Below, piece after piece: positions 44,790 to 53,097 of a stretch of DNA of 64,000 nucleotides (the stretch's first letter is position 1; each line of letters opens with the position of its first letter). The notes beneath the pieces were generated by a model, which had not been told where the DNA came from, did no database searches, and worked only from the letters and a program-made list of their open reading frames with translations. Both the position numbers and the translations under genes were made by a program. Origin of the DNA: Aestuariirhabdus litorea (GTDB lineage Bacteria; Pseudomonadota; Gammaproteobacteria; Pseudomonadales; Aestuariirhabdaceae); NCBI RefSeq assembly GCF_003864255.1, contig NZ_QWEZ01000001.1, positions 124,001-188,000 on the forward strand, in the 5' to 3' direction.

Positions 44790-45869
44790 TTGATCACATT
44801 AAGACTCTCGGCAATCCGAACCTTGCTGCTCGGCGGCATTTTGTTGCTGGCTGGCTGTGCGCAGTTGGCGGCGCTGGAGGGTAAGAATGCTGCTCCGCCG
44901 GAGGTGATTGACCGCAGTAAGGTGACCCCGCCCCCGGCAAGCCGCCCGGTTACTTCCGGTCGCACCGCCACCCGAGCGACCCGGCCCGCCCCCCAAAAGC
45001 CTCAGCCGGCCACACCGGTACACCGCCCACCGCCCGCAGTGGCGATTCTGGTGAGCGCCGATATCGACGCCATGAACGAAGTCGCTACCCGCGTGCAAAA
45101 ACGGCTCGGAAGTCGTGCCAGCATCCACCCGCTGAAGGGCAATGCCCTGTTGGCGGCGGAGCTGGTTGACCGTCTTAGGGAGGGCCCCCCGATACAGGTT
45201 GTGGCCCTCGGACTGCTGGCGGCCCAGGCGAGCAAGTCGCTTCCCTATCCACAGGTGTTTGCTCAGGTGTTCAACTTTGCCGAGTATGGACTGCTGCGAG
45301 AGGGACGCCAGGGGGTAAGTATGTTGCCTCCCGCTGACCAGGTATTCCGTTTCTGGCGGGAGCTGAGCCCCGGTCTGCGCCAGGTCGCAGTGGCCACGGG
45401 GCCTAATCAGCAGCAGCTGGTAAAGGGGCTGGAGCAGGGGGCCAAAAAGGCCGGTGTCAGCCTGCAGCACATTGAGGTGCATTCCGATAAAGAGCTGATC
45501 TACGCGCTCAAGCAGGCCGAGGTGGTACAGGGGATCTGGCTGTTGCCCGACAACCGCGTACTGAGCCGGCGGGTGATTCGCGAGCTGATGGTGTTTGCGG
45601 TCAAAAACGGCAAGCAGCTGGCGGTTTTTTCCGAGCCCTTGCTTGAGGGTGGGGCGCTGCTCAGCTTTTCCGCTACGTCTGAGGATATCACCGAACGCAT
45701 CCTGGATCGGCTCGAACTGCTGCGTCACGAAACCGGTCTGCCCAGCGAGTTGATTCCTCTCAAAGGCGCCGAGATCCGAATCAACCCCGTAGTGGCGTCG
45801 CGCCTGGGTGTTCGCATACCGGCATCGCTCAAGTCCCATACCCTGGTCCAGCCAGCCCATGAACCCTAA
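44790..45869 (+). CDS. ABC-type substrate-binding-like lipoprotein
   Basis: There is no in-frame ATG near the front. TTG 44790 is preferred because it gives a 23-residue lipoprotein signal ending LLLAGC; TTG 44745 adds 15 non-signal residues. A Pro/Thr-rich linker (about residues 40-75) leads to a two-lobed periplasmic-binding-protein fold (AVAILVSADIDAMNEVATRV to GLPSELIPLKGAEIRINP) resembling COG2984 binding proteins. No permease or ATPase gene is nearby. Its last 11 bases overlap the GGDEF gene, so it may sense a ligand for that protein rather than feed a transporter. Confidence 0.72.
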   Translation: MITLRLSAIRTLLLGGILLLAGCAQLAALEGKNAAPPEVIDRSKVTPPPASRPVTSGRTATRATRPAPQKPQPATPVHRPPPAVAILVSADIDAMNEVATRVQKRLGSRASIHPLKGNALLAAELVDRLREGPPIQVVALGLLAAQASKSLPYPQVFAQVFNFAEYGLLREGRQGVSMLPPADQVFRFWRELSPGLRQVAVATGPNQQQLVKGLEQGAKKAGVSLQHIEVHSDKELIYALKQAEVVQGIWLLPDNRVLSRRVIRELMVFAVKNGKQLAVFSEPLLEGGALLSFSATSEDITERILDRLELLRHETGLPSELIPLKGAEIRINPVVASRLGVRIPASLKSHTLVQPAHEP

Positions 45870-47985
45870 ACACAAAAGCCGCAGGCCGGGGGGCTGGCGA
45901 CGGGCGCTGCTCAGGCCCAGCCTGGTGGGGCGCATTCTGACGGTGCTGTTGGTGTGGGGCGGCCTGTTGTTCCTGCTCTCCATTGGTGTGGGGTGGTACA
46001 CCGCACAGGAGGCGCTGCAGCACAATGCGCGCCAGCAAGCGCTGGGGGTGGTGAGCAAACTCGATGAGCTGGGCACTCCGCTATACGCGACGGCCGGGGC
46101 CTCGGGGCTGCTTTCGACGGAGTTCAGCGCCATGCCCAACCTGGTTTATGTTCGCTACTACAGCGCCTCGGGTAAGGAGCTGATGGCACAGTATCTGCGC
46201 CAGGGGACCGATGAACACCGTCTGCCCCCGCTGACCTATCAGCAGCAACTGCAGTTGGGGGATACCTCAGGCGATAAGCCCTACCTGTTTGCCCCCTACG
46301 AGGCCTCTTCGGCGGTGGTGCGCATGGTGGTACCGATCTGGATTCGCTCGCTCAGTGGGGATGGCCTGCTCGCCTTTGACATGGAGGAGGCCCGGGAGCG
46401 GGTGCAGTTGATCGGCTATATGGATTTTGCACTGGATTTTTCGCCCTACCAGCAGCAACTCTGGGAAAAGATCGGCAAGGGAGGGTTGCTACTGGGGTTG
46501 GGGTTCCTGTTGACGGTGCTGGCCGGGCGCTGGGTGATACAGTACACCCTGAGACCCTTGGCGCAGCTCAAGGAGCCTTTGCAGCGACTGGCTGATGGTG
46601 AGATCAACCAGCCCCTGCGCAGTGAGGAGTTGTTGGAGCTGCAACCGATTACCCGCGCCATGAACCATGCGATCGAAAGTTTGCAGGAGCGTGATATCGA
46701 GCTGAAACGTATCGCCTCCATCGACCCCCTGACCGGCCTCCTGAGTCGCAGTACCTTTGCGACGGAGATGGAGTCGCAGGTGGAACGGGTGGGGAACTGC
46801 GTACTGCTGTTTGTGGATCTCGACAAGTTCAAGGCGGTCAACGACCGCCTCGGCCATTCGGCCGGTGACCGCCTGTTGGTGGAGGTCGCCGCCCTGCTGA
46901 CCCGCTGCGTACCGGTTGAGGCTCTGGTAGGTCGTTTTGGTGGTGATGAGTTCTGCGTTTTGTTGCCCAACACCGACCAGCCGGAGGGGGTGGATGTGGC
47001 GGAAGCCATTATCCGTGGGTTCAGGGAGTATGAGTTTTACTACGGCACCCAGAGCTTCAGTATTTATTGCAGTATCGGGGTCGCCGCCTGCCGTGGGCGG
47101 GGCGCCGAGCAGTTGTGGAACCTGGCGGATAAGGCCTGCTTCAAGGCCAAGTCCCTGGGGCGCAACCGCTACCATGTCAGCGATACCCTGGACGCCACCT
47201 CCCAGGAGCAGCTGCGTTGGGCGGAGATGTTGCGGACGGCGCTGGCCAACGACCAGTTCGAGATGTTGTTCCAGCCGGTGATGGATATCCGTAGCCAGGA
47301 GCTGGTGCAGTATGAACTGTTGCTACGCATGCGCCATGGCGACCAGCTCTACCCCCCCAACCTGTTCTTTCCGGTGGCCGAGCGCCTCGGAATGATGCTG
47401 GATATTGACCGTTGGGTGCTTGAGCGGGGGTTGCCCGGTGCAGCGGCCATGGCGAAGGAGCGCCCCGGGGTCAGCCTGAGGGTGAATCTTTCAGCCCACA
47501 TCATTGAGGATGAGCTGATGGTGCCTCGCCTGCGGGAGACCCTGGAACACGTAGGCCTGGCGCCGGAACAGCTGGTGTTTGAGGTGGCCGAAACGGTGCT
47601 GATGCATAACCTCAGTGAAGTGGTCCCTGTTCTGGAAAAGCTGCGGGCGCTCGGGTGCCGGTTGTCGGTAGACAACTTCGCCATGGGGTTGCGCTCATTC
47701 CAGACCCTCAAGCAGCTGCCGGTCAGCTATCTCAAGCTGGCGGGGGATTTTGTCGATGGCTGGGCCCGGCTCGATGAAGTGGGCCGCACCATGGTGGGGG
47801 CTATCCTGCAGCTTGCCAACACCAGCGGGCAGCAGCTGATCGCCGACAACCTGACGAGCGAAGGGGACCTCAAACTGCTAAAGGAGCTGGGAGTGCCCTT
47901 CGCCCAAGGGCGCTTCGTGGGGGCGCCCGTCGGCTTGAGTACGGCCTGCCAGGCGCTAGGAGCCGGCCAGGAAGTCAAGCAGTGA
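45859..47985 (+). CDS. Membrane GGDEF protein with degenerate EAL domain
   Basis: ATG 45859 gives 708 residues: a basic cytoplasmic start, a transmembrane helix (about 20-42), a periplasmic sensor (about 43-205), a second helix (about 206-230), HAMP, GGDEF and EAL-like domains. The diguanylate cyclase signature GGDEF (361-365) is intact; the RxxD inhibitory site before it is absent. In the EAL part the first motif is YELLLRM (Glu486 kept), VNLSA and FEVAET are kept, but the DD pair is Asp605-Asn606 (DNFAMG) and the later Glu is Asp663 (ADNLTS). It is predicted to make c-di-GMP and not to degrade it. It overlaps the lipoprotein gene upstream. Confidence 0.88.
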   Translation: MNPKHKSRRPGGWRRALLRPSLVGRILTVLLVWGGLLFLLSIGVGWYTAQEALQHNARQQALGVVSKLDELGTPLYATAGASGLLSTEFSAMPNLVYVRYYSASGKELMAQYLRQGTDEHRLPPLTYQQQLQLGDTSGDKPYLFAPYEASSAVVRMVVPIWIRSLSGDGLLAFDMEEARERVQLIGYMDFALDFSPYQQQLWEKIGKGGLLLGLGFLLTVLAGRWVIQYTLRPLAQLKEPLQRLADGEINQPLRSEELLELQPITRAMNHAIESLQERDIELKRIASIDPLTGLLSRSTFATEMESQVERVGNCVLLFVDLDKFKAVNDRLGHSAGDRLLVEVAALLTRCVPVEALVGRFGGDEFCVLLPNTDQPEGVDVAEAIIRGFREYEFYYGTQSFSIYCSIGVAACRGRGAEQLWNLADKACFKAKSLGRNRYHVSDTLDATSQEQLRWAEMLRTALANDQFEMLFQPVMDIRSQELVQYELLLRMRHGDQLYPPNLFFPVAERLGMMLDIDRWVLERGLPGAAAMAKERPGVSLRVNLSAHIIEDELMVPRLRETLEHVGLAPEQLVFEVAETVLMHNLSEVVPVLEKLRALGCRLSVDNFAMGLRSFQTLKQLPVSYLKLAGDFVDGWARLDEVGRTMVGAILQLANTSGQQLIADNLTSEGDLKLLKELGVPFAQGRFVGAPVGLSTACQALGAGQEVKQ

Positions 47986-48525
47986 GCGGTCACTGAACAG
48001 GCGATTGAGGGCAGTATTCACCACCTCGTTGATCAAGGCGCTGTTCTTCTCTTCATCGGGGGCAGAGACCACCCGGTTCTGGGATTGCGCCTCGTAGCGC
48101 CCCTGAAAGCGTTGGTTACCGCGCAGCAGCTCTGCCCGCACGGCGGCACTGAGATCGACCTGGGAGACATAGGTGCCCTCTGGGACCTGGTAGCTGAGGC
48201 GATCCAGGTAGAGGTTGAAGCGGATGAGGGGATTCTGGTCGTCGACCTCAAACCCCATCGACTGCAGGGTGCGCTCCACCTCCCGAGCCAGGGTGCGGGG
48301 AAAATCGTCTTTCAGGGTCAGGGTGCTTGATTTGGCGTAGGCGCCGCCCCGGGTACCGATCACCTTGTTGCTGCGCTCGTCAAACAGGGTCACTGAAACC
48401 GAACCGCGGGCGTAGGGGGCGCCGCTGGGGAGGTCAATTTTGGGGCTCAGGGCCACCTGCTGTGGGCTCAGGGCGCAGCCGGCCATCAACAGGCTCATCA
48501 GTAACAGTAGTAGGGGCATTCGCAT
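47956..48525 (-). CDS. YajG-family lipoprotein
   Basis: The 189-residue lipoprotein has a Leu/Met-rich signal with lipobox LMAGC (Cys17). The mature part (LSPKIDLPSGAPYARGSVSV, DERSNKVIGTRGG) matches YajG-like proteins. The function is poorly known. Its 3' end overlaps the convergent GGDEF gene by 30 bases, so both reading frames are fixed there. Confidence 0.8.
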   Translation of the reverse strand: MRMPLLLLLMSLLMAGCALSPQQVALSPKIDLPSGAPYARGSVSVTLFDERSNKVIGTRGGAYAKSSTLTLKDDFPRTLAREVERTLQSMGFEVDDQNPLIRFNLYLDRLSYQVPEGTYVSQVDLSAAVRAELLRGNQRFQGRYEAQSQNRVVSAPDEEKNSALINEVVNTALNRLFSDRSLLDFLAGS

Positions 48526-48543
48526 GGGGGTTCTCCGGAAGCG

Positions 48544-49596
48544 TTACTGGGTTTTCTGCAGGGATTTCAGTTTTTGGGTAAAGCGTTCAGCGCGTTGAAT
48601 ATCCGCTTGCAGGGTGAGGTTGTCGGGGCTGAGGGGTTGCAGGGGTTTCCAGATCTTCAGGGACTGCTCAATCTGGCCGGCAGTGTAGGCGTTTGCCCCC
48701 AGCTGCATCTGCTGCGCGACGTACTGCTCGATCTCGGCCTCCAGCTCCAGGCGGGTGCTGAGCAGGTGGCTGCTATCGGGGTTGAGCTGTTCCTGCTGGT
48801 CGAGCAGTTCGCGTGCCTTAAGGTAGTCCTGTTGTGCCAGCGCCGCCTTGTAACGTTGCTCGAGGGCCGATAGCTGCTGCAGGTTACGCCGTTCACGGGC
48901 GCTTGCCGAGCGCTTGTCCAGCTGCTGGTAGCGTTGGCTGAGCTGGATCAGGGGTTTCTTGGGTAGCTGCTCTGGACGGATGCCCTGGGCCAGGTTGAGG
49001 CAGTGCTGGCCGTGGGTGAAGTTGGTGAACTCGAGGCCATCTTCGGCGCAGCGCACAAGGAATTGATAGAGCGACTGCTGTTGCTCGCGCAGGGTCTCGA
49101 GGGTTCTTTGATAGTCCCTGCGGTCCGGGTCGCTGCGTGCCAGCTCGCTGTAGAGCTGAAGCCTGCGCCGCAAGGTGGAGGCCTCCTCCAGGTTCAGTTG
49201 GTGCTGCAGTTTAGTGTTATAGATCTGGCGCTGGGCGACCAGGTTATCCAGCCCCTTCTGCAGCCTTGGCTGGCCGGGATTACCGTCGAGCGCCTGCTGA
49301 TAAAGTTCAATGGCCGCTTGCCACTGGCGCTTGCGTGCCAGCGCGTTGGCCTGCTCATCGGTGTTGTTGATAAAGCGGCTCTGCTGGCGTTCCAATGCCT
49401 GGCGACGGCTTGTGTAGGCACCCAGGTTGGGATGGGAAGGGGGTAGCTGGTCAAGGGCGTCGATCGCTTTCTGGTACTGGTGGGCTTGCTCCCAGTTGTC
49501 GAGCTGGTTGTCCAGCTGACCAGTCTTGATGTAGTACTGGGCGCAGCCCGACAGCAGCAGCAGCAGGCTTCCAATCAGCAGGGGACGGTTAGTCAT
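48544..49596 (-). CDS. Helical-repeat lipoprotein coupled to the adenylate cyclase
   Basis: The 350-residue lipoprotein has signal and lipobox LLSGC (Cys18) and is then almost wholly helical. TPR-like units include EQAHQYQKAIDALDQLPPSH, RQWQAAIELYQQALDGNPGQ and AYTAGQIEQSLKIWKPLQPL. Two Cys (about residues 184 and 199) may pair. It starts inside the last 8 bases of the cyclase gene, so the two are probably coupled. It may link the cyclase to an envelope signal; I recognise no named orthologue. Confidence 0.7.
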   Translation of the reverse strand: MTNRPLLIGSLLLLLSGCAQYYIKTGQLDNQLDNWEQAHQYQKAIDALDQLPPSHPNLGAYTSRRQALERQQSRFINNTDEQANALARKRQWQAAIELYQQALDGNPGQPRLQKGLDNLVAQRQIYNTKLQHQLNLEEASTLRRRLQLYSELARSDPDRRDYQRTLETLREQQQSLYQFLVRCAEDGLEFTNFTHGQHCLNLAQGIRPEQLPKKPLIQLSQRYQQLDKRSASARERRNLQQLSALEQRYKAALAQQDYLKARELLDQQEQLNPDSSHLLSTRLELEAEIEQYVAQQMQLGANAYTAGQIEQSLKIWKPLQPLSPDNLTLQADIQRAERFTQKLKSLQKTQ

Positions 49597-51097
49597 CGCG
49601 GCGGCCTCCGCCGGTCATCAGGTCGTCGATCAGGGCGCTGATCGCCTGGCGTTGTGAGCCGAGGATGCCGGTGACCAGGTAGGTGTCCACAGGGTCGGTT
49701 TTGCCGCGAATGCGGATCGATTTGTGGATTTGCGCCTGCACCCGATCGCGGGTGCTTTGGTGTTGGTAGATATCGGCGGGGATGACGATCTGGTCGGCAC
49801 CGGCTTCACCGCAGAGGCGGGACGCCAGGTTAACCGAGTCCCCCACCACGGTGTATTCCATGCGCTCGCTGGTGCCCAGAAGCCCGGCCTGCATGGTTCC
49901 ACAGTTGATGCCGATGCGGATATGGATGCTGGGTTTGTTACGGGCCTTGCGTTCGATATTGAGCTCCTCAATCAGCCGTTGCAGGCCGACGGCATAGGCG
50001 ATGGCGTGAACACGGTGGTCGGGATCCTCATCGGGCACGCCGAAGATCACCATCGCGGCGTCGCCGATGAACTTATCGACGGTACCGTAATAGTACTTGC
50101 CGAGCTTATAGAAGTAGCCGTAGTACTCGTTGAGGAGTTCGGCCACCTGGGCAGGGTCCATCTGCTCCGACATACTGGTAAAACCGACGATGTCGGCGAA
50201 CAGTACCGTGGCCTCCACCCGTTTGTTGGTCAGGGCTACAGCGTCCAGGCTTTCGATCATCTGAGCTGCAATGGTCGGGGAAACAAAGCGCGAGAATACC
50301 TGCTCTATCTGGGATTTTTCGACCATGGCCTGCCCCATCTCGTTCACATCCTCGATCAGGTAGGCGATCTCGTCCCCTTTCGGGCGCTCTTTGGAGCGTC
50401 GCCCCATGGCCTGGGCGGTGGCATCGATCAGGGTGTTGATGGGGCTGGTCAGGCGTTTTCCCATCACTACCGCCAGCAGGGTAGAGAGGGCTGACAGGAT
50501 CAGGGCTACGACCAGGGTACTGGTCAGGGAGTTACGGATGATGCCGAACAGCTCGATGCGGTTAAAGGCGACCTCAACGTAGCCCCCGGTCACCCCCTTG
50601 AAGCGAATGGGAGCGATAAAGGCGGAGAGTTCGCTGTTCTGTTCGTTGAGCCAGTGAAAGCGGTAGAGTTGATCTTCCGGACCGGGTTGCGCCAGCGCCT
50701 GGCGCAGTTGTTCGGTCAGGCGGCCTCCGCTGGTTTGCCCCTCCTGCATCAGCAGGGAGCCTTTCTCGTCGTAGAGGGCAACTCCTTTAATGTCGTTCTG
50801 TTCGGTGAGGTTGGTGACGGTCAGGCGCAGGCTAAGGTGGTCGTCGGTAAACAGGGGCTCCTGGGCGGCGGCGGCCAGCTGGCGAACAATGGTACCGGCA
50901 AAGCTTTCGACCTGGCGGTTCAGGAGCTGGTACTGCTGGTTGGCGTTGATCGATACCAGCAGCGCCAGGGAGAGGAAGGTACACAGGGTGATGGCCGCTG
51001 CCATCCGGTAGGCAATCGGTAGTTGTATGCTGGAAGCAGTTGTCTGCGGCGTATCCAAAGCGGCGGTTCCGTCTGGGCTGGCCCCGTCACGGGTCAA
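49589..51097 (-). CDS. Membrane class III adenylate cyclase with HAMP domain
   Basis: The start is TTG at 51097, supported by AGGAG eight bases upstream; the next Met is inside the first membrane helix. The 502-residue protein has helices at about 32-50 and 190-212 around a periplasmic sensor, a HAMP domain, then a class III cyclase domain. Metal ligands are Asp302 (FADIVGF) and Asp346 (IGDAAMV). Lys342 and Asp420 (VVGDSVNLASRL) are the adenine-selecting pair, and Asn423 and Arg427 are the transition-state residues. All catalytic residues are present, so it should make cAMP. Confidence 0.9.
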   Translation of the reverse strand: MTRDGASPDGTAALDTPQTTASSIQLPIAYRMAAAITLCTFLSLALLVSINANQQYQLLNRQVESFAGTIVRQLAAAAQEPLFTDDHLSLRLTVTNLTEQNDIKGVALYDEKGSLLMQEGQTSGGRLTEQLRQALAQPGPEDQLYRFHWLNEQNSELSAFIAPIRFKGVTGGYVEVAFNRIELFGIIRNSLTSTLVVALILSALSTLLAVVMGKRLTSPINTLIDATAQAMGRRSKERPKGDEIAYLIEDVNEMGQAMVEKSQIEQVFSRFVSPTIAAQMIESLDAVALTNKRVEATVLFADIVGFTSMSEQMDPAQVAELLNEYYGYFYKLGKYYYGTVDKFIGDAAMVIFGVPDEDPDHRVHAIAYAVGLQRLIEELNIERKARNKPSIHIRIGINCGTMQAGLLGTSERMEYTVVGDSVNLASRLCGEAGADQIVIPADIYQHQSTRDRVQAQIHKSIRIRGKTDPVDTYLVTGILGSQRQAISALIDDLMTGGGRRDD

Positions 51098-51247
51098 AAA
51101 TAGACTCCTAGAGTAGCGCCGAAGCGCTCATCAATAAAGGGGGGACCCCCTGCGGCCAGTCGTATTTGTGGCTAAATGAGAGGTGTTGAGTCTTTCCGGC
51201 AGCCTGTCAGGGCGCGCTGGCTGTGCGCACAGGTTGCCGGGAGTGAC

Positions 51248-51550
51248 TCAGGCGTCGGCTCTGGCACCGGCATTAAGCAGGATTTCACGGTAGGGGACGG
51301 CCTGGTCGTGGCTGTCGAGCACGCTAAGGAAGCTCTGGCCGCGAGCGTCACGGGCGTTGATGTCGTGCCCTTCGGCACAATAAAACTGGATGAAACGCTC
51401 GAAATCCCCGGCCCGCAATGCACGGTAGGCACGGGTCAACAGATGAAAGTCATCGACAGCACCCTGTTCGTTGCGCAGTTCCAGCAGCCCCTTGATGCGC
51501 TCATCGGTCAGCTCCTCGCCGATCACTTTCTGTTTGTCTTTGTGCTGCAT
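51248..51550 (-). CDS. PA4642-family small protein
   Basis: The 100-residue protein (QKVIGEELTDERIKGLLELR; GDFERFIQFYCAEGHDINARDARGQSFLSVL) resembles the uncharacterised Pseudomonas PA4642 family; the C-terminal half looks like one ankyrin-type repeat. It lies next to hpt, as I recall for Pseudomonas. No function is known. The 150 bases between it and the cyclase gene show nothing I can name. Confidence 0.75.
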   Translation of the reverse strand: MQHKDKQKVIGEELTDERIKGLLELRNEQGAVDDFHLLTRAYRALRAGDFERFIQFYCAEGHDINARDARGQSFLSVLDSHDQAVPYREILLNAGARADA

Positions 51551-51574
51551 AGGCAGGCTCCTCTGGTGTAGGGG

Positions 51575-52132
51575 TCAGTGGCCCTTGAGGGCGAAGATAC
51601 CGGGGGCGTTACGCCAGTAGCCCTTGTAATCGAGCCCGTAGCCGAAAATGAAACGGTCCTCGATCTCCAGGGCGGCGAAGTCGGGTTTCATGCCGGGGAT
51701 CGCCTTGCGCTCGTGCAGCTTGTCGATCAACACCGCGGTCAAGACTTCGCTAGCGCCCAGGCTGCGGCAATGCTCAACCACTTCAACCAGGGTGTGCCCC
51801 TCGTCGAGGATGTCGTCCACCACCAGTACCGTCCGCCCCTCCATCGAATGGGTGGGACGAACCAGCCAGTCGAGTTTGCCGCCGGAGGTTTCATTACGGT
51901 AACGGGTGGCGTGCATATAACCGGCCTGGAGGGGGAATTCGAGGTGGGTCAGGAGCTTTCCGCCGGTCACCAGGCCGCCATTCATGATGGTGTAGATCAG
52001 CGGGTTGGCATCCCTGAGGCGATCGCTGATTTCCGTGGCCATCCGCTCGAGGGCGGTCTCCACCTGCGCATTGGTAAAGATGCAGTCCGCTTCGGCGTAT
52101 ACCTGCTTGATTTCGTCCAGATCAATCGACAT
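51575..52132 (-). CDS. hpt: Hypoxanthine-guanine phosphoribosyltransferase
   Basis: ATG 52132 (MSIDLDEIKQVYAEAD) gives 185 residues; a start seven codons upstream is less likely. The PRPP loop is VVDDILDEGHTL, and the N-terminal MNGGLVTGGKLLTHLEF fits the family. It salvages hypoxanthine and guanine using PRPP. It diverges from upp; the 278 bases between hold no recognisable gene and only poor promoter matches. Confidence 0.9.
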   Translation of the reverse strand: MSIDLDEIKQVYAEADCIFTNAQVETALERMATEISDRLRDANPLIYTIMNGGLVTGGKLLTHLEFPLQAGYMHATRYRNETSGGKLDWLVRPTHSMEGRTVLVVDDILDEGHTLVEVVEHCRSLGASEVLTAVLIDKLHERKAIPGMKPDFAALEIEDRFIFGYGLDYKGYWRNAPGIFALKGH

Positions 52133-52410
52133 AGGGACCCCGGCTGGTGACATAAAAAGGGTGGGGGAAATAAACGCGCAACCTTACCCCTCTTGCGGTT
52201 GAAGGGCAAGCTTGGCGGGATTTTTGATTGCCCCCGTCATGGCCGCCCCGATAGAATAGTGACCCGGGACGATCCCTCGGATACCCCTACCCGGTACCCC
52301 TTCCCATTTCGCGCTCCTGAATTGGCCAGATTGTTTGGCGGCCGCCCCCCTGGGGTGGGCCTGATCAGGGAGCCTTTGTTACCGATAGCTGCAGGAGTTA
52401 AACAGGTCAG

Positions 52411-53037
52411 ATGAGCGTTCATGAGATCAATCACCCGCTGGTTAAGCACAAACTGGGCATCATGCGTAAAGAGGGGATCAGCACCAAGGCGTTCCGTAGC
52501 CTGGCAGGTGAGGTTGGGGCGCTGCTGACCTATGAGGCGACCAAGGACCTGCAGCTGGAAGAGGTGGAGATCGATGGCTGGTGTGGTCGCATGACCGTGC
52601 AGCAGGTGAAGGGCAAGAAGATCACCATTGTACCGATACTGCGCGCCGGGCTGGGGATGCTCGATGGGGTTTTTGAGCTGGTACCCAGCGCCAAGGTCAG
52701 TGTGGTAGGGCTCTATCGCGACGAAGAGACCCTGGAGCCGGTCGCCTATTTCGAAAAGCTGGTGGGCAAGATCGACCAGCGGATCGCCCTGGTGGTGGAT
52801 CCGATGCTGGCCACCGGCGGCTCAATGATTGCCGCCATCGATATGCTGAAGAAGGCTGGCTGTCGTGACATTCGCTCACTGGTGCTGGTGGCGGCCCCGG
52901 AGGGGATCGCCAAGCTGCAGGCGGCGCACCCCGATGTTGAGCTGTTTACCGCTTCGGTTGACCAGGGGCTCAACGAGCACGGCTATATCATCCCGGGTCT
53001 GGGGGATGCGGGTGACAAGATCTTTGGTACCAAATAA
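52411..53037 (+). CDS. upp: Uracil phosphoribosyltransferase
   Basis: The 208-residue enzyme shows [14 protein letters not shown] and the PRPP loop [12 protein letters not shown], and ends [14 protein letters not shown] like other Upp proteins. It converts uracil and PRPP to UMP. It lies 60 bases before uraA, the transporter for its substrate, and the two probably form an operon. Confidence 0.96.
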   Translation: MSVHEINHPLVKHKLGIMRKEGISTKAFRSLAGEVGALLTYEATKDLQLEEVEIDGWCGRMTVQQVKGKKITIVPILRAGLGMLDGVFELVPSAKVSVVGLYRDEETLEPVAYFEKLVGKIDQRIALVVDPMLATGGSMIAAIDMLKKAGCRDIRSLVLVAAPEGIAKLQAAHPDVELFTASVDQGLNEHGYIIPGLGDAGDKIFGTK

Positions 53038-53097
53038 GCAAGCAGGCACCCGCGAGGGAGTCGCGAACAGCAAATACAACAACAGGAGATATGGGGT

